From positions 1 to 21,008 of the forward strand of contig JABRWC010000022.1 in NCBI GenBank assembly GCA_039961675.1: DNA of 21,008 nt, in the 5' to 3' direction. The position numbers were made by a program, and so were the translations under genes. This DNA comes from JABRWC01 sp039961675. Lineage in GTDB: Bacteria > Planctomycetota > Phycisphaerae > UBA1845 > Fen-1342. Under the pieces are notes generated by a model that did not search any database, was not told the DNA's origin, and saw only the letters and a program-made list of their open reading frames with translations. Positions 12,882-20,671 of this stretch are shown piece by piece; position 1 is the stretch's first letter; each line of letters starts with the position of its first letter.

Positions 12882-15422
12882 TCAGTCTGCGCGCCGACCT
12901 GCGCGGCCGGTCGGCCGGCGACGCGCAACGCCCAGCGACGCGGCGCACAACATTGCGCTCAGACCGGCGCCGAACCCGCACAGGGCAGGACCGGGCACGA
13001 TGGGGTTGAGTTCGTCGAGATCGTCGTTCGCGTCCGCGTCTTCGTCGCCGGAATCCACAGCGTCGGCGCCCGCATCGTCCGCGCTCGCGTTCTCATCAAA
13101 CCCGTCGTCCGCGCCGGCGTCGTTCGCATCATCCTGCGCGTCAGCATCCTCGCCGCCTGCGTTCGCCGGCCCGTTCGGATCGCCGGCCGCGGTGTCGTCC
13201 TGGACGTCGTCCTGCTCGCCGGTGTCCGCGGCGCCGTCGTCGGCGACGCCAGGATCGCCGGTGCCGTCGTCGCCGCCGGCGTTCTGGGTGTCGTCTTCCA
13301 CGGCAGGCTCGATGCCCGTGCCCGTCAGTTTCACGGCCAGCAGCCCCGTGCCCGCGTTGCTCGCGACGCGAAAGTAGGCCTCGCGCGCGCCGGCCTGCGC
13401 CGGAGCGAACGTAATCGTGCCCGTGAGTTCTCCGCTGGCGATGGACGCCGAGGTCGGGTCAGAGGCGAACTCAGCCGCGGCCGGGCCGGCGAACGCGATG
13501 CTGCTCACATTCAGCGGCGCGTCGCCGTCGTTTCGAAGCTGGAACGAAGCCGTGAAGGTCTCCCCGATCTCCGTCTCCGGAAGCGCAAGAACCTGTCCGG
13601 CCGCCAGAGTCTGCCCCTCGATCGTCAGACTGATCGTCGGGGCCGGCGTGTGCACCGCGGTGCCGCTGACGATGAAGCTGTAGCCGCTTTCATCGGCGTC
13701 ATCGTTGGGGACGGTGATGACGGCGACGCGCTGGCCCACGGCGGTCGGCGCGAAGGTGACGCCCCAGATGAACTGTCCGTGTCCGGCCAGTTCCGCGGGC
13801 AGCTCGGTGATCGCGAAATCCGCTGCGGCCGGACCTTGGATCGTGGCCCGTGGGGCGGGGCCTGTGAAGTTCAGCGTCTGTTCGCCGCTGTTGCGGACGA
13901 CCAGCGCCTTGCCCGAGGATTGACCCGTTTCCGTGGCGCCGAACGTCAGCGTGTCGCCGTCGGTCACCTCGTCGAGCCCATCGACCACGAGCAGCTCCGC
14001 GGGCGCGAGGTTCTGCGCGTCGATGGCGGCGTTCGAGATCGTCAGCGCGTACGCCTGCGGAGCGTCAACGTCGTCCGTCGAATACACCTCAACGACCATG
14101 AATCCGGCGACGATGTACGGAACCGGCGGGTGATACTCGCTCTCTCCGGCTTCGGTGAAGTCGATCTCCGCGAAGAGCTCGAACGTGTTGCTCTGCGCCG
14201 ACACGCGGCGCCACAGGCGCACGCCCAGGTCACGGGCGGCGCGGGCGTTGATCGTGGCCGGCGCGCCGTTCTCCGACCCGGCCTGGTACGTGGTCCCGAG
14301 CGGATCGACGCGGACGGCGATCGGCGTGCTCGCGAACGCGGTGAACGCGTAGAAATCCGCAGCCCCGTGGCGCTCGAGCGCGATGCCGTTTCGAGTGAAG
14401 GCGATCGTCCCGCTCTCAGCGGGTGTCCGCAGAGGTCCGCCGACGAAACTCGCCGTGGCGAGCGAGTCGTTGCGCTCGTCCGGGTCGCCGTAGAGATGCT
14501 GGGCGGCGCGCTGGTCATCCTCCTGCGGTCCGTCAAACGCGGTCGTCGCCGAGGGCTGCATGAGCTTCGTGCCGTCCGCGGGAATCGAGTGCGCCAGTCC
14601 CAGGCCGTGACCGTGCTCGTGCATGAGAACGTTGCGCAGGAACCGGAAATCCCCGGACGGATCGGTGAAATCGTCGACGTCCTGGCTGTCCAGGACGAGG
14701 TCACCGCCGAACGCCGGGTAGTAGTTGTACGCCAGCACCGCATTGTCGATCGCGTGCATGGCGATGCGCACGTCGCCGCGGCCGACGGCGGCGCCCGACG
14801 CCAGCAGCCCAGGCTGGCCCCACGCCGCGCCGTCGTCCGGGACTTCGACGTACGTGATGTTGATGATCTCGCCCCAGCGCTGGAACGCGCGGCGGAAGTT
14901 GTCCTTCCAAGCAGCGCGGCCGCCCGGGAAATTTCCGTCCAGGTTCGCGAACAGATCGCTGGGCGAAGCCGGTTCGCCCAGCGCGCCGGGCAGCGCCAAT
15001 CCGTCCGGCACGAAGCTGTATGTGATCGTCAGCCGCTGGCCTTCCTCGACGGCGCCCTCGGTCGCCGTAGTTGTCCACCGCGTGCCGCCGATCGTGAACC
15101 GCGCGCTGACCTGCGCCGCGCCGGTCGCCTCGACGCGAACGACGTCGTCGACGCCTGCGTCCGCGTCCATCATCACGGCCAATTCCGGAAGCGAGATGCA
15201 GCGGCCGCCGGGCGCGATGTCGGAATGCCCCACCTCGATCTGCTCGGCGGATACCATCGACCCGGCGTTCAGCGCGATCGCGCCGAGACTCGCCGGGGCG
15301 AAAAGCCCGACCATCGCGCCCGCGCCGCGAATCAGCGCGCGGCGCGTGCTGGTCGCGCGCGCCGCGCGCTGAGCTGTGTCCGGATCACCGCTTGCTCCGA
15401 CCGTTTCCGTTCCGATTGCCAT
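12882..15422 (-). CDS. Exported matrixin-like zinc metalloprotease with repeat domains, Asp-rich linker and C-terminal anchor
   Basis: The 846-residue protein begins with a Tat-like signal (STRRALIRGAGAMVG, residues 25-39). The catalytic domain (about 110-315) has the metzincin motif HEHGHGLGLAHS with zinc ligands His268, His272, His278, general base Glu269, and a Met-turn at LMQPS (Met288); it matches matrixin-type M10 peptidases. Residues about 320-470 resemble a pre-peptidase-type beta domain. Two immunoglobulin-like 'choice-of-anchor D' units follow (about 475-590 and 597-702, each with LxLRNxGDxxLN and TFAPxxxG patterns). An Asp/Ala/Gly-rich linker (about 708-805) leads to a hydrophobic tail with Cys815 and RRRP. 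The tail resembles the C-terminal sorting signals of planctomycete exported proteins. AAAGGAG (15430-15436) lies 7 bases from the ATG. Proteolytic substrate is unknown. Confidence 0.9.
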   Translation of the reverse strand: MAIGTETVGASGDPDTAQRAARATSTRRALIRGAGAMVGLFAPASLGAIALNAGSMVSAEQIEVGHSDIAPGGRCISLPELAVMMDADAGVDDVVRVEATGAAQVSARFTIGGTRWTTTATEGAVEEGQRLTITYSFVPDGLALPGALGEPASPSDLFANLDGNFPGGRAAWKDNFRRAFQRWGEIINITYVEVPDDGAAWGQPGLLASGAAVGRGDVRIAMHAIDNAVLAYNYYPAFGGDLVLDSQDVDDFTDPSGDFRFLRNVLMHEHGHGLGLAHSIPADGTKLMQPSATTAFDGPQEDDQRAAQHLYGDPDERNDSLATASFVGGPLRTPAESGTIAFTRNGIALERHGAADFYAFTAFASTPIAVRVDPLGTTYQAGSENGAPATINARAARDLGVRLWRRVSAQSNTFELFAEIDFTEAGESEYHPPVPYIVAGFMVVEVYSTDDVDAPQAYALTISNAAIDAQNLAPAELLVVDGLDEVTDGDTLTFGATETGQSSGKALVVRNSGEQTLNFTGPAPRATIQGPAAADFAITELPAELAGHGQFIWGVTFAPTAVGQRVAVITVPNDDADESGYSFIVSGTAVHTPAPTISLTIEGQTLAAGQVLALPETEIGETFTASFQLRNDGDAPLNVSSIAFAGPAAAEFASDPTSASIASGELTGTITFAPAQAGAREAYFRVASNAGTGLLAVKLTGTGIEPAVEDDTQNAGGDDGTGDPGVADDGAADTGEQDDVQDDTAAGDPNGPANAGGEDADAQDDANDAGADDGFDENASADDAGADAVDSGDEDADANDDLDELNPIVPGPALCGFGAGLSAMLCAASLGVARRRPTGRAGRRAD

Positions 15423-15623
15423 CTGCGCTCTCCTTTCGACGCTCGATTCCGCCGCGGCCCGGCGGGCCGCACTCCATCCTTGTCACGTGCGCCGCCCGCC
15501 GTCGGAATCCGAAAACGGCGGGCGGAGCGAACCGTTCTGTAAGGTCAAACTGCGGCGAGATTTATAGACGGAACACACGAAGAACCCTTGACACGCCGGC
15601 CCGCTCCGCGTTGCGATAGCCGC
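15423..15623. promoter_or_regulatory. Divergent promoter region between metalloprotease and sigma factor genes
   Basis: This 201-bp gap has no gene. The plus strand has TTGACA (15588-15593), 18 bases from TGCGAT (15612-15617); the start of transcription would fall near 15624, at the sigma factor ATG. The minus strand has TATAAA (15561-15566), a possible -10 for the metalloprotease gene, with only a weak -35. A hairpin (15492-15525) would lie in the metalloprotease leader. These are visual predictions. Confidence 0.5.
15492..15525. repeat. 10-bp GC-rich inverted repeat in the metalloprotease leader
   Basis: CCGCCCGCCG (15492-15501) pairs perfectly with CGGCGGGCGG (15516-15525) around a 14-base loop that itself holds TCGGA/TCCGA. 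The position is between the putative minus-strand promoter and the metalloprotease start. It could be an attenuator, RNA-stability element or protein-binding site. Confidence 0.5.
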
Positions 15624-16193
15624 ATGCCGGACATGCCAAACGAAGCGCTGTCGGACGAGCAGCTCGTGGAGCAGTTGCGCGCCGGCCGGAGCGGCGCTGC
15701 CGACGAGCTTGCGCGCCGCTACTGGCCGGCGATCGTGCGCTTCTGCGACTCGTACCTGGGCGACCACGCCGGAGCGGAGGACGTGGCGCAAGACACGTTC
15801 GCCACGCTGACGGACGCGTCGAAGCTCCCCGAGGGCGCGATCAGGCCCTGGCTCTACAAGGTCGCCCGGAACCGCTGCCTGGACATCCTGCGCCGCCACC
15901 AGCGCAGCCCGACGCACGACCACAAGATTCGCACCGGCTTCGACGCGCCGCAGCGCACGTCCGGCCCGCGAACCAAGGCGGCGCGGACCGAGCGCCAGGA
16001 GCTGATCCGCTCGATCATTTCCAGCATGCCCGAGGACTACCGCAGCGTGCTCGTGCTCAAGTTCTACGAGGGACTCTCGCGCGACGAGATGGCCGCGGCC
16101 CTCGGCGTTTCCGAGGCGACGGTCAAAGGCCGGCTGGTCCGCGCCAGCGAATACCTCGAAGAGCAGCTCCGCAAGATCACGGGGTCGGCCTGA
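15624..16193 (+). CDS. ECF RNA polymerase sigma factor (sigma-70 family)
   Basis: The 189-residue protein directs RNA polymerase to a dedicated promoter set, probably for an envelope or stress response. Region 2 (about 28-94) is visible as LARRYWPAIVRFCDSYLGD, AEDVAQDTFATL and WLYKVARNRCLDILRR. Region 4 (about 128-182) shows MPEDYRSVLVLKFYEGLS and the helix-turn-helix DEMAAALGVSEATVKGRLVR. There is no region 3, as expected for ECF factors. ATG 15624 (or ATG 15633) is preferred to TTG 15588, which would lie on the predicted -35 box. No clear ribosome-binding site precedes 15624. Its stop overlaps the start of the anti-sigma/kinase gene by one base (TGATG), so the two are a coupled regulatory pair. 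Confidence 0.92.
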   Translation: MPDMPNEALSDEQLVEQLRAGRSGAADELARRYWPAIVRFCDSYLGDHAGAEDVAQDTFATLTDASKLPEGAIRPWLYKVARNRCLDILRRHQRSPTHDHKIRTGFDAPQRTSGPRTKAARTERQELIRSIISSMPEDYRSVLVLKFYEGLSRDEMAAALGVSEATVKGRLVRASEYLEEQLRKITGSA

Positions 16194-18472
16194 TGCCCTG
16201 CGACATGCCTCGCGACCGGCTCTGGTCCTGGGTGCACGGCGACGAGGAGCCGGCCCAGGCCGCGGAGATCGCGGGACATGTGCGCGATTGCCCCACCTGC
16301 GCTCCGGCGGTTGCCCAGATGCAGGCGCTGGTTTCGGACATCGCCGCCGCGCCCACGAGCGACGCCGCGAGCCGCCGCTGGCCGGAATCCATCGGCCCGT
16401 ATCGAATCGTGCGCCTGCTGGGCGAAGGCGGGATGGGGGTCGTGTTCGAGGCCGAGCAGCAGGCGCCGCGTCGCAGCGTGGCGCTGAAGGTCATCCGCGC
16501 CGCCCAGTGGGCGGACGACTACCGCGTGCGGCTGTTCCAGCGCGAGACGCTCTCCCTCGCGCGGCTGAGCCATCCCGGTATCGCCGCCATCTACGACGCC
16601 GGCTGCACCGACGATGGGCAGCACTACTTCGCGATGGAGCTGGTGCGCGGCGTCCCGCTGCTCGACTACGCGGATGGCTTTGAGGAGCCCGGCGCGCTGC
16701 GTCCGCCGTTGTCCACTCGCGAGCGGTTGGCGCTGTTCCACCGCATCTGCGAGGCGATCAACTACGCCCACCAGCGCGGCGTGGTGCACCGCGACATCAA
16801 GCCGACGAACATCCTGGTCGACGCCGCGGGCACGCCGAAGGTGCTGGACTTCGGCCTGGCGCGTTTCACCGAACCAGACGTGGCTGGCGGCGCGACGATG
16901 GCGACGGAGTTGGGCCGGGTAATCGGAACCCTGGCCTACATGAGCCCGGAGCAGGTCTGCGGCCTGACAGACCAGATCGACGTGCGGACTGACGTCTACG
17001 CGCTCGGAATGGTCCTGTACGAACTCCTGACCGACCGGCTGCCGTACGAAGTGGGCAACGCGCCGCTGCACGAAACGGTGCGGACGATCTGCCTTGAACC
17101 GCCGGCGGACCCGCGGCGCATCGTGCCGTCGCTGCCCGCGGACGTGGCGACGATTACGCTGAAGGCGATCGAGAAGGAAGCCGTGCGACGCTACCAGACG
17201 GCGGCGGAGCTGGCCGACGACGTGCAGCGCTTCCTCACCGACCACCCGATCGTCGCCCGCCGCCCGAGCGCGCTGTACCGCCTGCGCAAGTTCGTCCGCC
17301 GCAACCGCGTGCCGGTCGCGCTGCTGTCGCTGCTGTTCGTCGTCACGAGCGGCGCCACGGTGCGGCTCAAGATCCAGGCGGACCGGCTGGAGCACGAGCG
17401 CAACGCGGCGCGCGCGGAGGCGGGCAAGTTTCGCGAACTGTCGGCGGTGATGACCGAGTTCCTCAGCTCCGCCGACCCGTGGACCAGCGGTTCCGGCTCG
17501 CGGGACACGAAGGTCATCGACGTGCTCGACGAGACGGCCCGGCGCATCGTGCGCGAGGTCTCCAACCCGCTGATCGCCGCGGCGCTGCGCCACACGCTCG
17601 GCAACACCTACCGCCGGTTCGCCGAATTCGACCAGGCCGAACAGCACCTGGCCTACGCCTGGGAGACGCGGCGGAAGCTGCTCGGCGAGACGCACGCCGA
17701 GTCCGTTGCGAGCTTGAACGACCTGGGAGAGATGTTCTTCGAAAAAGGGGACGTGCCGCGCGCCGAGCCGCTCCTGCGCCAGTCGCTCGAATTACGGATG
17801 CAGACGCTCTCGCCGCCGGACGCCGAGCTGGCCGAGAGTTTGAATTCCTATGGCTTGGTGCTGAAGTCGCTGGGGGAGCTGGACGCGGCGCAGCGCCACA
17901 TGGAGCAGGCGCTTCAAATGCAGTTGAAGCTTGCCGCGCGGCTCGAGGCCCGCGCGGGCGCCCAACAGGGGACGAAGGAACTGCGCGACGCGCACGACGC
18001 CGAAGCCCGCACGCGGAACAATCTCGCGGCGCTGCACCGGGCGCGCGCGGCCCGGCTGCGCGAAACGGGCGACACGGCCGGAGCCCGAGGCGAGCTCGAC
18101 CGCGCGCGCGAGTTGTACCAGCAGGCGATGGAGTTGCGGCAGCGCTGGCTCGGGCCGGACCATCCCGATGTGGCCAAAATGCACAACAACTACGCGGTGT
18201 TCCTGCGCGACATCGGCGAGCTCGACGCCGCAGCCGAGCACGCCGGGGAGGCGCTGCGGATTCTCACACAGGAACTCGGCGAACAGCACGTGCTGACCGC
18301 GCGCGCCCTGTACAACCTCGCGCGCCTGGAACGCGACCGCGGGCACAGGGACCGGGCCACCGCGCTTTGCCTGCGGGCACTGGAAATCCAGGGGAAGTTG
18401 CTGGGAGCGGAGCACGTCCAGACCGCGCAGACGCGCGAACTCCTCGAACACGTCGCGTCGTCCCAGCCGTGA
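16193..18472 (+). CDS. Fusion of anti-sigma zinc-finger, Ser/Thr kinase, membrane segment and TPR domain
   Basis: The 759-residue protein is modular. Residues 9-45 have a zinc-finger anti-sigma signature HVRDCPTC (His29-x3-Cys33-x2-Cys36). A complete Hanks-type kinase follows (about 70-350): glycine loop LGEGGMGVVFEA, Lys99, Glu118, HRDIKPTN with Asp201, DFG at 219-221, and SPEQ at 251-254. The juxtamembrane ends in RKFVRRNR, then a hydrophobic span (373-388). The extracytoplasmic part starts with a helical stretch and continues as TPR-like repeats (about 430-750), such as LGNTYRRFAEFDQAEQHLAYA and NLARLERDRGHRDRATALCLRALE. Such kinases sense envelope or metabolic cues. Here the N-terminal anti-sigma finger suggests that it holds the neighbouring sigma factor until the kinase acts. 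The mechanism is inferred. Confidence 0.92.
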   Translation: MPCDMPRDRLWSWVHGDEEPAQAAEIAGHVRDCPTCAPAVAQMQALVSDIAAAPTSDAASRRWPESIGPYRIVRLLGEGGMGVVFEAEQQAPRRSVALKVIRAAQWADDYRVRLFQRETLSLARLSHPGIAAIYDAGCTDDGQHYFAMELVRGVPLLDYADGFEEPGALRPPLSTRERLALFHRICEAINYAHQRGVVHRDIKPTNILVDAAGTPKVLDFGLARFTEPDVAGGATMATELGRVIGTLAYMSPEQVCGLTDQIDVRTDVYALGMVLYELLTDRLPYEVGNAPLHETVRTICLEPPADPRRIVPSLPADVATITLKAIEKEAVRRYQTAAELADDVQRFLTDHPIVARRPSALYRLRKFVRRNRVPVALLSLLFVVTSGATVRLKIQADRLEHERNAARAEAGKFRELSAVMTEFLSSADPWTSGSGSRDTKVIDVLDETARRIVREVSNPLIAAALRHTLGNTYRRFAEFDQAEQHLAYAWETRRKLLGETHAESVASLNDLGEMFFEKGDVPRAEPLLRQSLELRMQTLSPPDAELAESLNSYGLVLKSLGELDAAQRHMEQALQMQLKLAARLEARAGAQQGTKELRDAHDAEARTRNNLAALHRARAARLRETGDTAGARGELDRARELYQQAMELRQRWLGPDHPDVAKMHNNYAVFLRDIGELDAAAEHAGEALRILTQELGEQHVLTARALYNLARLERDRGHRDRATALCLRALEIQGKLLGAEHVQTAQTRELLEHVASSQP

Positions 18473-18568
18473 CGCCACGGGAATTGACAGATTCGACAAC
18501 CATGCGACAGGCGGATTGTGGACAGGCGCCGTTGACGCCCGCCGCCGGCCGTGCGCACCATGCGGCGG

Positions 18569-18574
18569 AAGGAG
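18569..18574 (+). promoter_or_regulatory. Ribosome-binding site deciding the GTG start of the RdgC-like gene
   Basis: AAGGAG lies 7 bases before GTG 18582. It is the strongest site in this gap and excludes the longer open frame back to 18516. Confidence 0.75.
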
Positions 18575-18581
18575 TCCAAGT

Positions 18582-19763
18582 GTGGCGTTCGCATCCGGTC
18601 CCGTCTCGTTTCAGCGTTTTTTCATCACCGGCAAGTTCCACGATGACGTGACCGAGGCACTGCTGCGCGCGGTGAAACAGCGGAGCTTCGGCAGGATCAG
18701 CCCGGCCCCGGACGACACCCAGACCGGCTGGATCGGCCCGCGGCACGTGCTCGACACCGAGATCGATGCCGAGACGATCGCCTTCGGACGTTTCGCCCAC
18801 CTGGCGATGCGCGTCGATCGCCTGCGGGCGCCGGCCAGCGTAGTCCGCGCCTACACGTTGCTCGAACAGCAGGCCGTGCGGCAAGCCACCGGCCGCGACT
18901 TCCTGAGCAAGGGCGAGCAGCGCAAGGCGCGCGAGGCCGCGCAGACGCGCCTCGAGCAGGAAGTCCGCGCCGGCAGCTTCCGGCGGATGGCCATGCTCCC
19001 CGTGCTGATCGACCTGGCCCAGCGCGTCGTCTTCCTGGGCAACCTCAGCGCGGCGCTGGCCGACAAGTTCATGCTGCTGTTCAGCGACACGTTCGGCGCG
19101 GCGCTCGAACCGGCCGACGCCCCGCGCGTCGCGACGCGCATCATGACCGCCCACCGCAACGCGCGAGCGCTGGAACACCTGCCGGCGTTCCATCTGATTC
19201 GCCCGCCGGACGCCCAGGCCGACAGCGGCTCATTTCAGACGGAGCTGACGTTTTTGGGCCGCGAGCTTCTGACCTGGCTCTGGTTCCGCGCCGACGCGGA
19301 AGATCAGCCGCTGCGCGTCAAGGACGGCGACGAGCTGACGGTTGCAATCGAACGCTCGCTGCGGCTGACCTGCGACTTCGGCCTGACCGGCTCGGTCGCC
19401 ATCGCGGCGGAGACGCCCGCGTCGCTTCCCGAAGCCCGCGCTGCGCTGCGCAGCGGCAAGCAGCCGCTCAAGGCGGGCCTCGCGCTGGGCAGCCCGGCGG
19501 GGGACTTCCGGCTGACGCTGGACGGCGCGCGCCTGGCCGTGTCCGGACTTCAGATTCCAGAGGGCCAGCGATCGGAGGACTGGCGGGCGCGCCTCGAAGC
19601 GCGCTTCGAGGCGGTCACCGAGGTCGCTGCGCTGCTCGATGCGCTCTTTGAGCAGTTTCTGCTGGCGCGGACGGCGTCGGGCTGGGCGGCCGAACTGCGA
19701 CAGATCATCGCCTGGGCGAGCGGAAAGTCGGGCGAGCGCCGGCCGCAGGCGGCGTCCGCGTAG
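18582..19763 (+). CDS. RdgC-like (recombination-associated) family protein
   Basis: The 393-residue cytoplasmic protein has the features of RdgC-like proteins, DNA-binding ring proteins that in E. coli limit RecA filaments. I see a domain opening SFQRFFITGKF, WIGPRHVLDTEI near 50, and the basic amphipathic stretch ASVVRAYTLLEQQAVR. Then come GRDFLSKGEQRKAREAAQTR, a 'LPVLIDLAQRVVFLGNLSAALADKF' segment, and later FLGRELLTWLWFRAD, which is a signature of RdgC-related proteins of delta-proteobacteria and planctomycetes. E. coli RdgC is about 300 residues, so this is longer. It has no signal peptide. GTG 18582 is set by the AAGGAG site. It sits 109 bp after the kinase gene and is probably a separate unit. 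Family call is from memory of motifs and moderate in strength. Confidence 0.72.
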   Translation: MAFASGPVSFQRFFITGKFHDDVTEALLRAVKQRSFGRISPAPDDTQTGWIGPRHVLDTEIDAETIAFGRFAHLAMRVDRLRAPASVVRAYTLLEQQAVRQATGRDFLSKGEQRKAREAAQTRLEQEVRAGSFRRMAMLPVLIDLAQRVVFLGNLSAALADKFMLLFSDTFGAALEPADAPRVATRIMTAHRNARALEHLPAFHLIRPPDAQADSGSFQTELTFLGRELLTWLWFRADAEDQPLRVKDGDELTVAIERSLRLTCDFGLTGSVAIAAETPASLPEARAALRSGKQPLKAGLALGSPAGDFRLTLDGARLAVSGLQIPEGQRSEDWRARLEARFEAVTEVAALLDALFEQFLLARTASGWAAELRQIIAWASGKSGERRPQAASA

Positions 19764-19783
19764 CGCGGCCGCACGCCGGTGCG

Positions 19784-20329
19784 TCAGATGCCCTGGCACG
19801 GCCCGGGCTTTTCGATCTTCTTGCCGCACTGGCCGCAGGTGCGGGCGGCGTCGTTCTTCCAGAACGCCTCCATCGTGTCGCGGAAGTGCTCGACGATGTC
19901 GCGGCAGTCGAACTCGATGTCCTTCACCAGCCCGCCGCAGCGTTCGCAGTAGAACAGCAGATGCTCGGTCTCGCCCGGCGGACGCGTGCGCTCGACCACG
20001 ACGCCGACGGTGTTCGGCGGGCGGACGGGGCAGTGCGGCACGTTGCCGGGGATGAAGAACGTCTCGCCTTCGCGGACGACGTATTCCTTGATCTCGTCGC
20101 CCTCGCGCGTGCGGACCTTGATGTCGCCCTGGAGCTGGTAGAAGTACTCCTCCGACTCGGTCAGGTGGAAGTCGTTGCGGGCGTTCGGGCCGGCGATCAC
20201 CATCACGAAGAAGTCCTTGCCGTCGTACAGGTACTTGTTGCTGACCGGCGGTCGCAGCAGGTGTCGGTTCTCCTCCACCCAGCGCTTGAGGTTGATCGGC
20301 CGCATGACTTGCGAAGTCGTGACCGGCAT
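19784..20329 (-). CDS. nbaC: 3-hydroxyanthranilate 3,4-dioxygenase
   Basis: This cupin enzyme opens the ring of 3-hydroxyanthranilate with O2, giving the product that cyclises to quinolinate in the kynurenine route to NAD. The 181-residue length matches the bacterial enzyme. Iron ligands are visible: His55 and Glu61 in NDFHLTESEEYF, and His99 in PGNVPHCP. Arg51, Arg103 and Glu113 are in the places of the known substrate-binding residues. The C-terminus carries the second, rubredoxin-like metal site: Cys128-x2-Cys131 and Cys165-x2-Cys168. ATG 20329 has GGAG (20336-20339) 6 bases upstream; the open frame to 20848 is non-homologous. No other kynurenine-pathway gene is nearby, so the substrate supply is not visible. 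Confidence 0.95.
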   Translation of the reverse strand: MPVTTSQVMRPINLKRWVEENRHLLRPPVSNKYLYDGKDFFVMVIAGPNARNDFHLTESEEYFYQLQGDIKVRTREGDEIKEYVVREGETFFIPGNVPHCPVRPPNTVGVVVERTRPPGETEHLLFYCERCGGLVKDIEFDCRDIVEHFRDTMEAFWKNDAARTCGQCGKKIEKPGPCQGI

Positions 20330-20671
20330 TGGACTCTCCCCGCGAAAGGCCCGGATTGAACGTCGACCCTGAACAACCTTGAACGAGTCTATCCGCGCGA
20401 TCGGGCCGCCGCAAACGCAAAACCCACCCGCGGAGCCTGATGGCGCCGCCACCGCCCCTGAACCCATGACGATCATTTTCAGCCGAGCGAGGGTGAGGCG
20501 GGGGGCTCTCGTGCGGCACGCGTTCATGCGCCGCGAACGAGATGCGCGGACAGCAGACGCGGTCTGAACATGACGGCCGAAAGCGCGGCGCGACTCCTCC
20601 TTGACGCCCGCGTCGAAGCGTCGCACGATACAGCTCCCGGGAACCGCCGCGAGAGCCCAGAGCACCGACCG
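20330..20671. promoter_or_regulatory. Divergent gap with clustered TGAAC pentamers
   Basis: No convincing gene occupies these 342 bases. Five TGAAC copies in the same orientation start at 20357, 20370, 20380, 20459 and 20565, and one inverted copy (GTTCA) starts at 20522. In G+C-rich DNA this is far more than random expectation. It may hold operators for the dioxygenase or for the peptidase gene. A 33-codon open frame (20466-20567) ends just before and has no clear ribosome-binding site; I do not call it. Confidence 0.5.

Noticed and set aside
12734..12928. N-terminal extension of TsaB
   Set aside because: TsaB begins at the conserved YLAIETS strand, so the extra 65 residues do not belong to it.
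12663..15542. A 959-codon plus-strand open frame
   Set aside because: It is the reverse shadow of the metalloprotease gene, with Arg/Val-rich composition, no start signal and no recognisable motif. Such frames arise from very high G+C at third positions.
16064..17695. A 543-codon minus-strand open frame
   Set aside because: It runs opposite the kinase with its intact catalytic motifs, and its composition is typical of an antisense shadow.
20570..20671. Upstream in-frame ATG for the C39-like gene
   Set aside because: The 34 extra codons have lower G+C at third positions than the rest and no ribosome-binding site, so 20672 is preferred, but this is not proven.
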